Positions 8,072 through 17,120 are shown, counted from the stretch's first letter. The stretch: 31,805 nt of DNA from JAUUZQ01 sp964538375 (GCA_964538375.1 CAZIFQ010000037.1:1-31805), one strand, 5' to 3'. Numbers and translations: made by a program. Notes: generated from the sequence alone by a model not told the origin.

Positions 8072-8364
8072 TATAAGTTTTTTTGGAGAAATATGCATTC
8101 CAATTTAGATCTGAAAATTGGTCAATTTCTTTTTAAAACTAATACTCCTGGAAGGTTGTTAGGTGGTTATTTTTTTTATACTGCTTACTAATACTCAGTT
8201 TAAAGCAAATTTTCTAATTGATTCGAGAACTTCAATATTGATATTTCCTCTTATAAGTGATACCAAACTAAAACATATTAGTTCTTGCTAACTAGTAATA
8301 ATAACTAATTAGATTAGATCATAGAACCAACGTAAGTAAATAATCAGTATAGCTTAGAAGCTAA
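8072..8364. other. Gene-free AT-rich stretch
   Basis: I found no gene or clear hairpin. The stretch separates the AspBHI-like gene from the integrase remnant, and missing N-terminal integrase sequence is not recognisable in it. Confidence 0.4.
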
Positions 8365-8856
8365 ATGTGGGATCATATATTTTTATTTTGCTGTCTGACT
8401 GGGATGCGCTATTCCAACCTTGCCGAGTTTAATCCGGCATGAATTCAGGATGGAGTGTTTGTCTTCAATCAAAGCAAGACAGGTGGCATCGCTATGCCTC
8501 CTGTGTTCAAAGGTGCTCAGAAGATACTGGAGAAGTATGACAACAAACTTCCGGTAATTACCAATCAGAAGATGAACTTCTATTTGAAGGATTTGATTAG
8601 AGAAGTGCTACCGGAAAGGGCAGTAGAGACAGTTCAATATCGAGGAGGTCAAAAGACTGTTGACCAAGTTCTACTATCAGAAGTTGTTACTACACATACT
8701 GCTCGTAAGACATTTATAACCCTGGCACTTTACCATGGTATCCCCATTCAGGATGTCATGAAAATGTCTGGTCATAGTGATTTTCGTGGAATGAGACCTT
8801 ACATCGCTGTAACCAAAGAACATATCAAGAATGTTTCAAAGAAGTGGGATATTTAG
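8365..8856 (+). pseudogene. Tyrosine integrase, C-terminal remnant with a nonsense codon
   Basis: Only the catalytic half survives. The segment CLTGMRYSNLAEFNPA carries the first catalytic Arg in its usual T-G-x-R context. It is followed by an in-frame TGA at 8440-8442, after which the frame continues as IQDGVFVFNQSKTG. Further on are HTARKTF (H-x-x-R), MSGHSDF (third His) and a Tyr in MRPYIAV, the expected nucleophile region. The sequence resembles Bacteroidota phage-type integrases, normally about 400 residues, so at least the N-terminal 200 or more residues are missing. With the tRNA relic at 11419 it marks this region as an old integrated element. Confidence 0.8.
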
Positions 8857-8903
8857 TAGATTGCATAGACAATTAAACCCTCAACAAAAGAAATTTTTGT
8901 AGT

Positions 8904-11261
8904 ATGAGTATCCAGCAAGAAGAATTTAGTAATTCCCTTATTCAAGATAATGAATTGAAATCGACAATTACTAGACGAAAAAAAATATTCAATGAAAAAT
9001 CTATTCATCAGAATCTAAAAAATGAATATCTCATAAAAGGTTGGGAATTAGTTCGAGACAATGTTTCTACATCAAGGATTAGGATGCAAAAGTTGCACTC
9101 AGTTCAGTTTGAGGATAAAGTGTGGGTTGTTTTGGCTCAAATGGGATTTAAAATTATGAATGCTGATGCAAATTTAAAACTGCCATATACAAAAGATACA
9201 GATATTCCTGGTAGACAGATTGATGTTTTTGCTGCAGATGAAGAAACTATTCTTATTGTTGAGTGTAAGAGTTCAGAAGTAATGCAAAAGAAGTCTCTGC
9301 AGACTACAATTAACGATTTTGAAACAATTAAAAGAGGAAGTACTCCATTCTTAAAGGAGTTTTTCGATGAAAAACTGAAGATCAAATTCATATTGGCAAC
9401 TAATAATATTATTCTAAATGATAATGATTTAAAGCGAATTGAGGATCATCAGATCATACATTTTAACCAAGATGACATTTCGTATTATGAGCAATTAACT
9501 AATTACTTAGGACATGCTGCAAAATATCAACTGTTAGGTAGGCTATTTAAAAATCAGGAAATTCCAGAGCTCAAGAGTAAAGTACCTGCAATTAAAGGAA
9601 AAATGGGAAGTCATACTTATTATTCCTTTTCAATTGAACCAGATACATTACTAAAGATATCTTACATACTTCATAGCACTGTTACATCTGAGGAATCCGA
9701 GGGAGCTTACCAAAGAATGGTTTCCAAATCACGTTTGAAAGAGATTGATACATTCCTTAACAATTGTGGGTATTTTCCAAATTCAATTATTATCAATGTA
9801 GTCACACCGAAAGAAAAACCACTTTATTCAGATCCAGTTAAAGGGAATCATGATAGTTTAATCTCAGATCTATGTATTCTCCATTTGCCTAAGAATTATC
9901 AATCAGCCTTTATAATTGATGGACAACATCGTCTTTATGGTTATGCCAATAATGAATGGAAGTATAAAAATAGCATTCCAGTAGTTGCATTTGAGAATTT
10001 ACCAATAGAAGAGCAAGTTAAAATGTTTGTTGACATTAATCATAAACAGAAAACCGTTTCAAAAAATCTGCTTACGACAATCATGGCAGACTTAAAGTGG
10101 TCTTCACCATATATAAACGATGCAATCTTTGCAGTTCAATCAAAATTACTCCAAAAGCTTGGAGAAAGAGACAGTAGTCCACTATATAGAAAAGTTATTG
10201 TGGGAGAAAATAAGAAAAGTGAAACAACATGTATTACTCTTGACTACCCAATTTCATATGGCTTTAGAAAGACGAATTTGTTTGCTAAAGTTCTAAAAAA
10301 CAAGCTTATTAACACTGGACCTTTATGGGTAGATGATTATTCTGAAATGCTTGAAAAATCATACGATTACTTTAGGCTGATTTTTAGTTTTATTAAGGAT
10401 TTCTCAAATGAGATGTGGAGAAGAGGTAGCTCTGAAGGTGGGTTTATTGCCATGAATATTGGTATTATGGCTGTAATAAGAATTTGTGATACAATTTTGA
10501 AACATTTAATAGAAAATGAATCATTAGAAGCACAATTATCTTCTAGTGAAGAATTAGCATCAAGCACTATAAAATATTTATCACCTATTACTGATTATAT
10601 TAATGATATACAACCTCAAAAGATTAAGGATTTCAGAAATGCAGGTACAGGAAATGTTGGTAGAGAGAATGTTGTTCGTGAGTTTCAACGAGTAATCAAT
10701 TCAAGGTTTCCCAAGTTTAATCCTGAAGGATTGCAAGAATGGATAAGGGACAATTCAGGACGATTCAATGAAGATTCAAAATTGATTGTTGATAAAATAC
10801 AACTCTCAATAAGGGACCATCTCTTTAATACATTGAAAGATGAATATGTTAATAGGTGGTGGTATGATGGAGTTCCAAAAGAAACACAGAAAAGGGCAGC
10901 TGCTGAAGCTATTGAAAGAGGAAGTAAAGAGCCTCATTGGAATTTTGTATTCCTTCTTGACTATTTAAAAATAATTACTACAAATTGGGGATTATTTAAG
11001 GATATCTATGCTGATCCAAATAAAGAGGTTTACCAGGGGCAGGATTACGGTAAAAGTCATAAGGAAAAGGGAACTCATTGGTTTAATACATTAAATAGCA
11101 TAAGAATCAAAGTCAGTCACCCAGAGAGAGCCCCTGTTATAGAAAGCGAATACAAATTTCTGAAAAACTTGGAGAATTGGCTTCTTCAAAATCTAAGAAC
11201 TGATCAAGTTGAAACTGAAAATTCTGAGATCGAGGAGGATTCTTTTATTGATTCAGATTAA
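8904..11261 (+). CDS. Nuclease-like / DGQHR (DndB-type) / HEPN-like fusion protein
   Basis: The 785-residue product has three visible parts. Around residues 60-190 is a restriction-nuclease-like domain: RQIDVFAADEETILIVECKS supplies D near 107 and E-x-K near 119-121. The middle (about 215-600) holds DGQHRLYGYAN near residue 339, the signature of the DGQHR family that includes DndB, the regulator of DNA phosphorothioate modification; FVDINHKQKTVSKNL follows, as is usual. The C-terminal part (about 640-775) is helical and contains RIKVSH at 734-739 just before PER, an R-x4-H motif like that of HEPN ribonucleases. No dnd or ssp genes are nearby. It probably acts alone in defence, sensing DNA state and cutting nucleic acid. 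The gene has its own terminator. Confidence 0.75.
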   Translation: MSIQQEEFSNSLIQDNELKSTITRRKKIFNEKSIHQNLKNEYLIKGWELVRDNVSTSRIRMQKLHSVQFEDKVWVVLAQMGFKIMNADANLKLPYTKDTDIPGRQIDVFAADEETILIVECKSSEVMQKKSLQTTINDFETIKRGSTPFLKEFFDEKLKIKFILATNNIILNDNDLKRIEDHQIIHFNQDDISYYEQLTNYLGHAAKYQLLGRLFKNQEIPELKSKVPAIKGKMGSHTYYSFSIEPDTLLKISYILHSTVTSEESEGAYQRMVSKSRLKEIDTFLNNCGYFPNSIIINVVTPKEKPLYSDPVKGNHDSLISDLCILHLPKNYQSAFIIDGQHRLYGYANNEWKYKNSIPVVAFENLPIEEQVKMFVDINHKQKTVSKNLLTTIMADLKWSSPYINDAIFAVQSKLLQKLGERDSSPLYRKVIVGENKKSETTCITLDYPISYGFRKTNLFAKVLKNKLINTGPLWVDDYSEMLEKSYDYFRLIFSFIKDFSNEMWRRGSSEGGFIAMNIGIMAVIRICDTILKHLIENESLEAQLSSSEELASSTIKYLSPITDYINDIQPQKIKDFRNAGTGNVGRENVVREFQRVINSRFPKFNPEGLQEWIRDNSGRFNEDSKLIVDKIQLSIRDHLFNTLKDEYVNRWWYDGVPKETQKRAAAEAIERGSKEPHWNFVFLLDYLKIITTNWGLFKDIYADPNKEVYQGQDYGKSHKEKGTHWFNTLNSIRIKVSHPERAPVIESEYKFLKNLENWLLQNLRTDQVETENSEIEEDSFIDSD

Positions 11262-11311
11262 GAAATCTCATCCACCCGGAAGGGGCAATGGAACTTGTAA
11301 TAAAATCAGAG

Positions 11312-11345
11312 ATCCCGCTTAAACTAAGTGGGATTTCTCTTTTGT
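11312..11345 (+). terminator. Terminator of the DGQHR gene
   Basis: A 9-bp stem ATCCCGCTT / AAGTGGGAT (one G-T pair, 5-base loop) is followed by TTCTCTTTT, 50 bases after the stop codon. Confidence 0.75.
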
Positions 11346-11374
11346 ACTGTCCTGAAAACGTCTCTATAAATGCA

Positions 11375-11406
11375 AAAAGCCTGTAGTTTTTGACTTACAG
11401 GCTTTT
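11375..11406 (-). terminator. Bidirectional terminator, probably that of the former tRNA
   Basis: A perfect 11-bp stem AAAAGCCTGTA / TACAGGCTTTT has A and T runs at its ends, so it can work in both directions. It lies 12 bases downstream (minus strand) of the tRNA-Asp relic, where a tRNA terminator would be expected. Confidence 0.75.
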
Positions 11407-11418
11407 CTATCTACTTTA

Positions 11419-11461
11419 GCGGTCTGGACTAAACTCAAACTCGCAACCTCCGCCGTGATAT
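11419..11461 (-). pseudogene. Decayed 3' half of tRNA-Asp (attachment-site scar)
   Basis: Read on the minus strand, the sequence runs ATCACGGCGGAGG, then a T-arm with TTTGAG in place of TTCGAG, then GTCCAGACCGC. This matches the 3' half of bacterial tRNA-Asp as I know it, from the anticodon loop to the acceptor end. The 5' half is absent and the T-stem no longer pairs well. Integrases of this type use tRNA 3' halves as attachment sites, so this is most simply a leftover attL or attR. Confidence 0.55.
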
Positions 11462-11569
11462 TATCTTGGTTTCAAGCTGCGCACAGAACGGTTTCCAACA
11501 ATACTTAATTTACGAAACCTGTTCAGATTAAAATTATATTTAAGCCAAATGTCAAGTACAGACTATATA

Positions 11570-11600
11570 TTTGCTGTAACAAACAGGTAGGATACTTTTT
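11570..11600 (+). promoter_or_regulatory. Promoter of the hsd operon
   Basis: TTTG at 11570-11573 and TACTTTTT at 11593-11600 are separated by exactly 19 bases, matching the Bacteroidota primary-sigma consensus TTTG-N19-TAnnTTTG except for the last base. The hsdM start is 52 bases downstream. Confidence 0.65.
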
Positions 11601-11651
11601 TAATTAACTTTATATATCCAATCAAAGCCAAAAACTAATTTCTTCTTTACT

Positions 11652-13106
11652 ATGTTCGAACAGACCTTTAAAAACATTGATGATATACTGCACAAGGATG
11701 CTGGGTGCAGTAGTGAACTGGATTACGTGGAGCAGACTTCCTGGGTCTTGTTCTTAAAATACCTTGACGACCTTGAGCGTGACAGAAAGACTGCAGCTGA
11801 GCTGAGCGGGAAAACCTATAACAACTTAATAGACCCAGAGTACCAATGGACTGTTTGGGCAACTCCAAGAGGCAAGGATGGTAAGCTAGACCATCATAAG
11901 GCACAGACAGGGGATGACCTGATTGATTTTGTGAATGGAGAGCTGTTCCCCTATCTGAAGAAGTTCAAGGTGGGTGCAGAGAGTGCAGATACGATCGAGT
12001 ATAAGGTTGGGGAAATATTCTCTGAGTTAAAGAATCGCATACAGAGTGGCTACAACCTCCGAGAGGTCATCAACCGCATCGATGAACTTCGTTTCAGAAC
12101 ACACGTTGAGAAACACGAGATGAGCCACCTCTATGAAGACAAGATAAAAAACATGGGCAATGCTGGGCGTAACGGAGGTGAATACTATACCCCTCGTCCA
12201 CTCATAAAAACCATTGTTAAAGTTGTCGCTCCAGAGATAGGCAATACCATTTATGATGGAGCAGTAGGTTCTGCTGGTTTCCTTGTAGAGGCATATAGAT
12301 ACCTGACAAAAAGCAAAGACCTTTCAACTACTGAGGTAAAGATCTTGCAAAGAAAAACCTTCTATGGAAAAGAGAAGAAATCTTTGGCTTACATCATCGG
12401 CATCATGAATATGATTCTGCATGGCGTAGAGGCTCCAAATATCATTCATACCAATACCCTTGCAGAAAACCTCTCTGATATCCAGGAGAAAGACAGGTAC
12501 GATGTGGTACTTGCCAACCCACCTTTCGGAGGCAAGGAACGTGCAGAGGTGCAGCAGAACTTTCCTATAAAGACGGGAGAGACTGCCTTTCTCTTCCTGC
12601 AGCATTTTATTAAAATACTCAAGGCAGGAGGCAAGGGCGGTGTGGTCATTAAGAATACCTTCCTGAGCAACACGGACAATGCCTCTGTCAGCTTAAGAAA
12701 GCTCTTACTTGAGAATTGCAATCTTCATACGGTGCTGGATTTGCCTGGGGGAACCTTTGCAGGGGCAGGAGTAAAAACAGTGGTGCTGTTCTTTGAGAAA
12801 GGTTCAGCCACGAAGAAGACTTGGTTCTATCATCTGAATCTTGGCAGGAACCTTGGTAAGGGAAATCCTTTAAATGAGGTAGACCTCTCAGAGTTCATAG
12901 AATTACAAAAGACCTTTGCTGAGAGTGAAAACTCATGGACAGTAAATATTGCAGACATCAACCAATCCACCTTCGACCTCTCTGTGAAGAATCCGAATAC
13001 ACCCGAAGATGCACCTCTTAGGGAACCTCTAGCGATTCTTAATGAGATAGAGGCTCTAGACAAAGAGAGTAAGGCTATATTAAACTCAATCTCTGAACTG
13101 CTATGA
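11652..13106 (+). CDS. hsdM: Type I restriction-modification system, methyltransferase subunit HsdM
   Basis: The 484-residue product is a full-length N6-adenine methyltransferase subunit, matching the roughly 490 residues usual for type IB HsdM. The helical N-terminal HsdM domain spans about 1-140. The catalytic domain follows: GEYYTPRPL near 175, S-adenosylmethionine motif YDGAVGSAGFL near 200, catalytic NPPFGG near 289, then LPGGTFAGAGVKTVVLFF. With HsdS it methylates the recognition site; with HsdR added it forms the restriction complex. It is the first gene of a tightly overlapping operon: its stop overlaps the hsdS start by 4 bases (ATGA). A good promoter lies just upstream. Confidence 0.95.
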   Translation: MFEQTFKNIDDILHKDAGCSSELDYVEQTSWVLFLKYLDDLERDRKTAAELSGKTYNNLIDPEYQWTVWATPRGKDGKLDHHKAQTGDDLIDFVNGELFPYLKKFKVGAESADTIEYKVGEIFSELKNRIQSGYNLREVINRIDELRFRTHVEKHEMSHLYEDKIKNMGNAGRNGGEYYTPRPLIKTIVKVVAPEIGNTIYDGAVGSAGFLVEAYRYLTKSKDLSTTEVKILQRKTFYGKEKKSLAYIIGIMNMILHGVEAPNIIHTNTLAENLSDIQEKDRYDVVLANPPFGGKERAEVQQNFPIKTGETAFLFLQHFIKILKAGGKGGVVIKNTFLSNTDNASVSLRKLLLENCNLHTVLDLPGGTFAGAGVKTVVLFFEKGSATKKTWFYHLNLGRNLGKGNPLNEVDLSEFIELQKTFAESENSWTVNIADINQSTFDLSVKNPNTPEDAPLREPLAILNEIEALDKESKAILNSISELL

Positions 13107-14377
13107 GAGAAGGATGGGAAATAAGGAAACTAGGTGAGATTTGTGAATTTAGCAATGGTCTCTGGAAAGGCAAAAAGCCTCCTTACCTCAAAGTGGGTGT
13201 AATTCGCAATACTAATTTTACTAGAGATGGAAGATTAGATGATTCAGATATTGTTTATCTAGATGTCGAGAAGTCTCAATTTTTAAAAAGAAAACTTCTT
13301 CATGGTGATATTATTCTTGAAAAGTCTGGAGGAGGCCCAAAGCAACCCGTCGGAAGGGTAATTATCTTTGACAAGGAGGAGGGGGATTTTTCATTTAGCA
13401 ATTTTACTTCCGCCATAAGAATTTCAAACCCATCAGAGGTTGATTTCAATTATTTGCATAGGTTTTTATTCTTCTCTTATATCTCAGGAGCAACCGAAAC
13501 TATGCAAAGTCATTCAACGGGGATAAGGAATCTAAAGTTTGATAAGTACAAATCAATACCTATACCCCTCCCACCCCTCCCCGAACAACAACGCATCGTC
13601 TCCATCCTCAACAAGGCTTTTGCAGCCATCGGCAAGGCAAAAATCAATGCCGAACAGAACCTGAAGAATGCAAAGGAGCTTTTTGAGAGTTATTTGCAGG
13701 GGGTGTTTGACACTTCTACAAGCTCAGGGCTAGGAAGAGAAGGATGGGAAGAGAAGCGTCTCAAAGAGATTACAACAAAAATTGGTAGTGGGGCAACTCC
13801 AAGGGGAGGGAAAGCAAGCTATAAGAATGAGGGCATATCCTTAGTGAGGAGCATGAATGTTCATGATTTTGAGTTCAGAGATAAGAACCTTGCTTTGATT
13901 GATGAAAGACAAGCAGATGCCTTATCCAATGTTATCCTTCATAAAGATGATGTGTTATTGAATATTACAGGAGCTTCCATTGCAAGGTGCTGTCTTATTC
14001 CAGAGCAATATTTGCCCGCCAGAGTTAATCAGCATGTTTCAATTATTCGGGCTAAACAAAATGTAATAAACCCATCGTTTCTATGTTCAGCATTGACTTC
14101 AAAGTATTATAAAGACCAAATTTTAGAGACAGGAGAGCAAGGAGCCACAAGACAGGCTATAACAAAGGCACAATTAGAATCCTTCAGAATTTCTTTTCCC
14201 AAAGCAAGGACGGAACAAGAAAGAGTCATAAAACAAATAGATGTTCTATCATTAGAATCTAATAAACTTCAAACTCTCTATAGTAAGAAACTCCTAGCCC
14301 TTGAAGAGCTCAAAAAGAGCCTCCTTCAAAAGGCATTTAGCGGTGAATTGACAACCATTAAAGAACCTGTCCCATGA
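13103..14377 (+). CDS. hsdS: Type I restriction-modification system, specificity subunit HsdS
   Basis: The 424-residue product determines the DNA site recognised. It has the usual two halves: each starts with REGWE and a target-recognition domain and ends in a conserved helical spacer (PLPPLPEQQRIVSILNKAF near 155-175; RTEQERVIKQIDVLSLE near 370-387). The two recognition domains are clearly different, implying a bipartite asymmetric site. A 15-base direct repeat (13106-13120 and 13736-13750) opens each half and could allow domain exchange or duplication. The gene overlaps both hsdM and hsdR by 4 bases, so translation is probably coupled. No second hsdS or invertase is present. Confidence 0.95.
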   Translation: MREGWEIRKLGEICEFSNGLWKGKKPPYLKVGVIRNTNFTRDGRLDDSDIVYLDVEKSQFLKRKLLHGDIILEKSGGGPKQPVGRVIIFDKEEGDFSFSNFTSAIRISNPSEVDFNYLHRFLFFSYISGATETMQSHSTGIRNLKFDKYKSIPIPLPPLPEQQRIVSILNKAFAAIGKAKINAEQNLKNAKELFESYLQGVFDTSTSSGLGREGWEEKRLKEITTKIGSGATPRGGKASYKNEGISLVRSMNVHDFEFRDKNLALIDERQADALSNVILHKDDVLLNITGASIARCCLIPEQYLPARVNQHVSIIRAKQNVINPSFLCSALTSKYYKDQILETGEQGATRQAITKAQLESFRISFPKARTEQERVIKQIDVLSLESNKLQTLYSKKLLALEELKKSLLQKAFSGELTTIKEPVP

Positions 14378-16767
14378 ACGAAGCTGAAACCAGAGCGGAG
14401 CTTATAGACCCCAAATTAAGGGCTTGTGGCTGGGGTGTTGTGGAGGATTCCAAAATCCTTCGTGAATACCCTATTACAGCTGGAAGGATACAATCGGGAG
14501 GTGTGCGCAGTAAGAAGCTCATTGCAGATTATGTTTTGGTCTATAAGGGCATTAAGTTGGCAGTGGTAGAGGCAAAGAGTGACGAGTTGGAAGTTGGAGA
14601 AGGAGTAGCACAGGCAAAACTCTATGCTGAGAAGCTGGATTTGGAGACAACTTACTCTACTAATGGCAGAGAGATATACAGCATCTGTATGAAGTCAGGG
14701 ACAGAAGGATTGGTAGAGAACTATCTCTCCCCTGATGAACTCTGGAACAAGACATTTGCTGTTCATAACGCTTGGAGAGATAGATTTGCAGCGGTTCCCT
14801 TTGAGGATAAGAGTGGAACATGGGAGCTTCGTTACTACCAGGAATTGGCTGTAAAGAATACTCTGGAGGCTGTTGCAGCTAATGAAGACCGCATTCTGTT
14901 AACCCTTGCAACAGGTACTGGCAAGACCGCTATCTCATTTCAAATTGCCTGGAAGCTGTTTCAAACTCGGTGGAACCTTAAAAGGGATGGCAGTCTCAGA
15001 CCCAGGATACTCTTCCTTGCAGACAGGAACATATTAGCCGACCAGGCATATAATGCCTTCTCGGCTTTCCCAGAAGATGCACTTGTGAGAATCAAACCAA
15101 ATGCAATCAAGAAAGACGGTCGTGTTCCAACGAATGGGAACATCTTCTTTACAATCTTTCAGACCTTCATGAGCGGAACGGATGAGGAAGGAAATTCCGA
15201 ACCTTACTTTGGCGAATATCCACCAGACTATTTCGACTTCATTGTTATTGATGAGTGTCACAGGGGAGGAGCAAATGATGAAAGTAATTGGCGAGGGATA
15301 TTGGAGTATTTCTCACCTGCAGTTCAATTGGGGCTTACTGCCACACCCAAGCGAAGAGACAATGTTAACACTTACCAATACTTTGGGGAACCCGTTTACA
15401 TCTACTCGCTGAAAGAAGGGATCAATGATGGTTACCTGACCCCGTTTAAGGTCAAACGTATTAATACCACCCTTGATGATTATCATTATGTAAGTGATGA
15501 TCAGGTTATAGAGGGAGAAATCGATGCAGGGAAACTATATGTTGAACAAGACTTCAACAGAATCATTGAGATAAAAGCAAGGGAAGCTAAGCGAGTTAAG
15601 ATTTATATGGATGAGGCCAATCAGAAGGAAAAGGCTATTATCTTCTGTGCCACGCAAGACCATGCTGCAGCTGTTAGGGATTTAGTAAATCAATTCAAGA
15701 CAGAATCCAAAGACACAAATTATTGTACCAGAGTTACGGCAAACGATGGAGAGATTGGAGAGCAATTCTTGAGGGAGTTTCAGGATAATGAAAAGACTAT
15801 CCCTACCATACTAACAACTTCTCAGAAACTATCCACTGGAGTGGATGCAAGAAACATCCGAAACATTGTGCTGATGCGCCCTGTAAACTCCATGATAGAG
15901 TTTAAACAGATTGTTGGTCGTGGTACCCGCTTATTCGATGGCAAGGAGTTTTTTACCATCTATGACTTTGTGGATGCCTATCATCATTTCTCCGATCCAG
16001 AATGGGACGGAGAACCTGAAGATCCAGATGTGTGTGAAGTATGTGGCAAGTATCCCTGTGTCTGTGAGAAACCACCTCCAGAAGTTTGTCCTATATGTGG
16101 GGAATATCCATGTGTCTGCGAAAAACCACCTCCAGAAGTTTGTCCTATATGTGGACAAAGACCTTGTGTCTGTAAGAAGAAGGTAAAGGTAAAACTAAAG
16201 GATGGTAAAGAGCGTGAAATACAACACATGATGTCCACTTCATTCTGGAGTGCAGATGGCACTCCCATTTCTGCTGAAGAGTTCCTAAACAGTCTCTTTG
16301 GAGCTTTGCCAAGTTTGTTCAAGAGTGAGGCCGAACTCAGGGAGCTATGGAGCAATCCGATGACCAGGAAGACACTGCTGGAACGCTTAGATGATGCAGG
16401 ATTTGGCAAGGATGAACTGAATACTTTAAAGGAACTCATTGATGCAGAAAAGAGCGACTTATTCGATGTGCTGGAATATGTCTTTAATAGCGACTTCCAA
16501 CCCATAACAAGGGAAGCCAGGGTGGCAGCATCCCAGGCCACCATCTTTGCCCTGCTCGATAACAAACAAAAAGAGTTCGTAGAGTTTGTGTTAAGCAAGT
16601 ACATTGAGTCTGGGGTTGAGGAACTCGACCAGGAGAAGTTACCTATCCTACTTCAGAACAAATATCAGTCGTTGGAGGATGCCAAGGAAGTGTTGGGAGA
16701 GGTGTCGGATATCAGGGAGTTGTTTGTAGAGTTTCAGAAGTGGTTGTATGTGGAGGGGGTGGCTTAG
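14374..16767 (+). CDS. hsdR: Type I restriction enzyme, EcoEI-like HsdR subunit
   Basis: The 797-residue product is the motor and nuclease subunit; about 800 residues fits the EcoEI (type IB) class rather than the 1000-residue type IC enzymes. The N-terminal nuclease has ADYVLVYKGIKLAVVEAK (D, then E-x-K near 65). The helicase follows: Walker A TGTGKT near 180-185, DECHRGG near 293, and motif VI QIVGRGTRL near 512-520. Between the motor and the C-terminal EcoEI-type domain (about 620-795) is a cysteine-rich insert (about 552-601) of three tandem units C-x2-CG-x2-PCVC joined by EKPPPEV. It should translocate DNA and cut distant from unmethylated sites. The start overlaps the hsdS stop (ATGA). 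Confidence 0.95.
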   Translation: MNEAETRAELIDPKLRACGWGVVEDSKILREYPITAGRIQSGGVRSKKLIADYVLVYKGIKLAVVEAKSDELEVGEGVAQAKLYAEKLDLETTYSTNGREIYSICMKSGTEGLVENYLSPDELWNKTFAVHNAWRDRFAAVPFEDKSGTWELRYYQELAVKNTLEAVAANEDRILLTLATGTGKTAISFQIAWKLFQTRWNLKRDGSLRPRILFLADRNILADQAYNAFSAFPEDALVRIKPNAIKKDGRVPTNGNIFFTIFQTFMSGTDEEGNSEPYFGEYPPDYFDFIVIDECHRGGANDESNWRGILEYFSPAVQLGLTATPKRRDNVNTYQYFGEPVYIYSLKEGINDGYLTPFKVKRINTTLDDYHYVSDDQVIEGEIDAGKLYVEQDFNRIIEIKAREAKRVKIYMDEANQKEKAIIFCATQDHAAAVRDLVNQFKTESKDTNYCTRVTANDGEIGEQFLREFQDNEKTIPTILTTSQKLSTGVDARNIRNIVLMRPVNSMIEFKQIVGRGTRLFDGKEFFTIYDFVDAYHHFSDPEWDGEPEDPDVCEVCGKYPCVCEKPPPEVCPICGEYPCVCEKPPPEVCPICGQRPCVCKKKVKVKLKDGKEREIQHMMSTSFWSADGTPISAEEFLNSLFGALPSLFKSEAELRELWSNPMTRKTLLERLDDAGFGKDELNTLKELIDAEKSDLFDVLEYVFNSDFQPITREARVAASQATIFALLDNKQKEFVEFVLSKYIESGVEELDQEKLPILLQNKYQSLEDAKEVLGEVSDIRELFVEFQKWLYVEGVA

Positions 16768-16800
16768 CAAGAAAGGTGATTAAGTAGGCGAAGATGATGA

Positions 16801-17058
16801 CAGGAGAAATCTCCCAAAGCTGCATTAACCGAATTGTTCCTGGAGCTAAAGACAGATCAAACTCCTGCAGTTGTGGAACGCATCGTTACCGATATTGATG
16901 CAATAGTAAGGGTAGTCCGCTTTCCTGGATGGCAAAAGACCAGTTCAGGAGAACGGGAAGTGCAGAAATCTCTTAGAAAGGCTCTATTGAAATACAAACT
17001 ACATAAAGATCAGGCCTTGTTTGAAAGGGCTTATGCTTATATAAAGGAGTATTATTAG
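16801..17058 (+). pseudogene. 3' relic of a second, different hsdR
   Basis: From the stop at 16798 an open frame encodes QEKSPKAALTELFLELKTDQ, then VERIVTDIDAIV and FPGWQKTSSGEREVQKSLRK, ending YAYIKEYY. This matches the C-terminal end of the longer HsdR class (type I enzymes of about 1000 residues), not the EcoEI class. No start codon with a leader and no upstream helicase are present, so it is probably the scar of another type I system once at this locus. A small autonomous protein from an internal TTG or GTG is less likely. Confidence 0.65.
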
Positions 17059-17120
17059 AAAATTATTAATGGCTTAAATCGGGAGAATCTATTCTTCCAT
17101 ATATCAACCAATTAAGCATC

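Noticed and set aside
8455..8856. Intact short integrase starting at GTG 8455
   Set aside because: The reading continues upstream across a TGA into the first catalytic motif, so the open part is only the tail of a broken gene.
15984..16604. Minus-strand 206-residue frame opposite hsdR
   Set aside because: It is the shadow of the cysteine-rich insert and C-terminal domain of HsdR; low-complexity Ser/Gly composition reflects the opposite strand.
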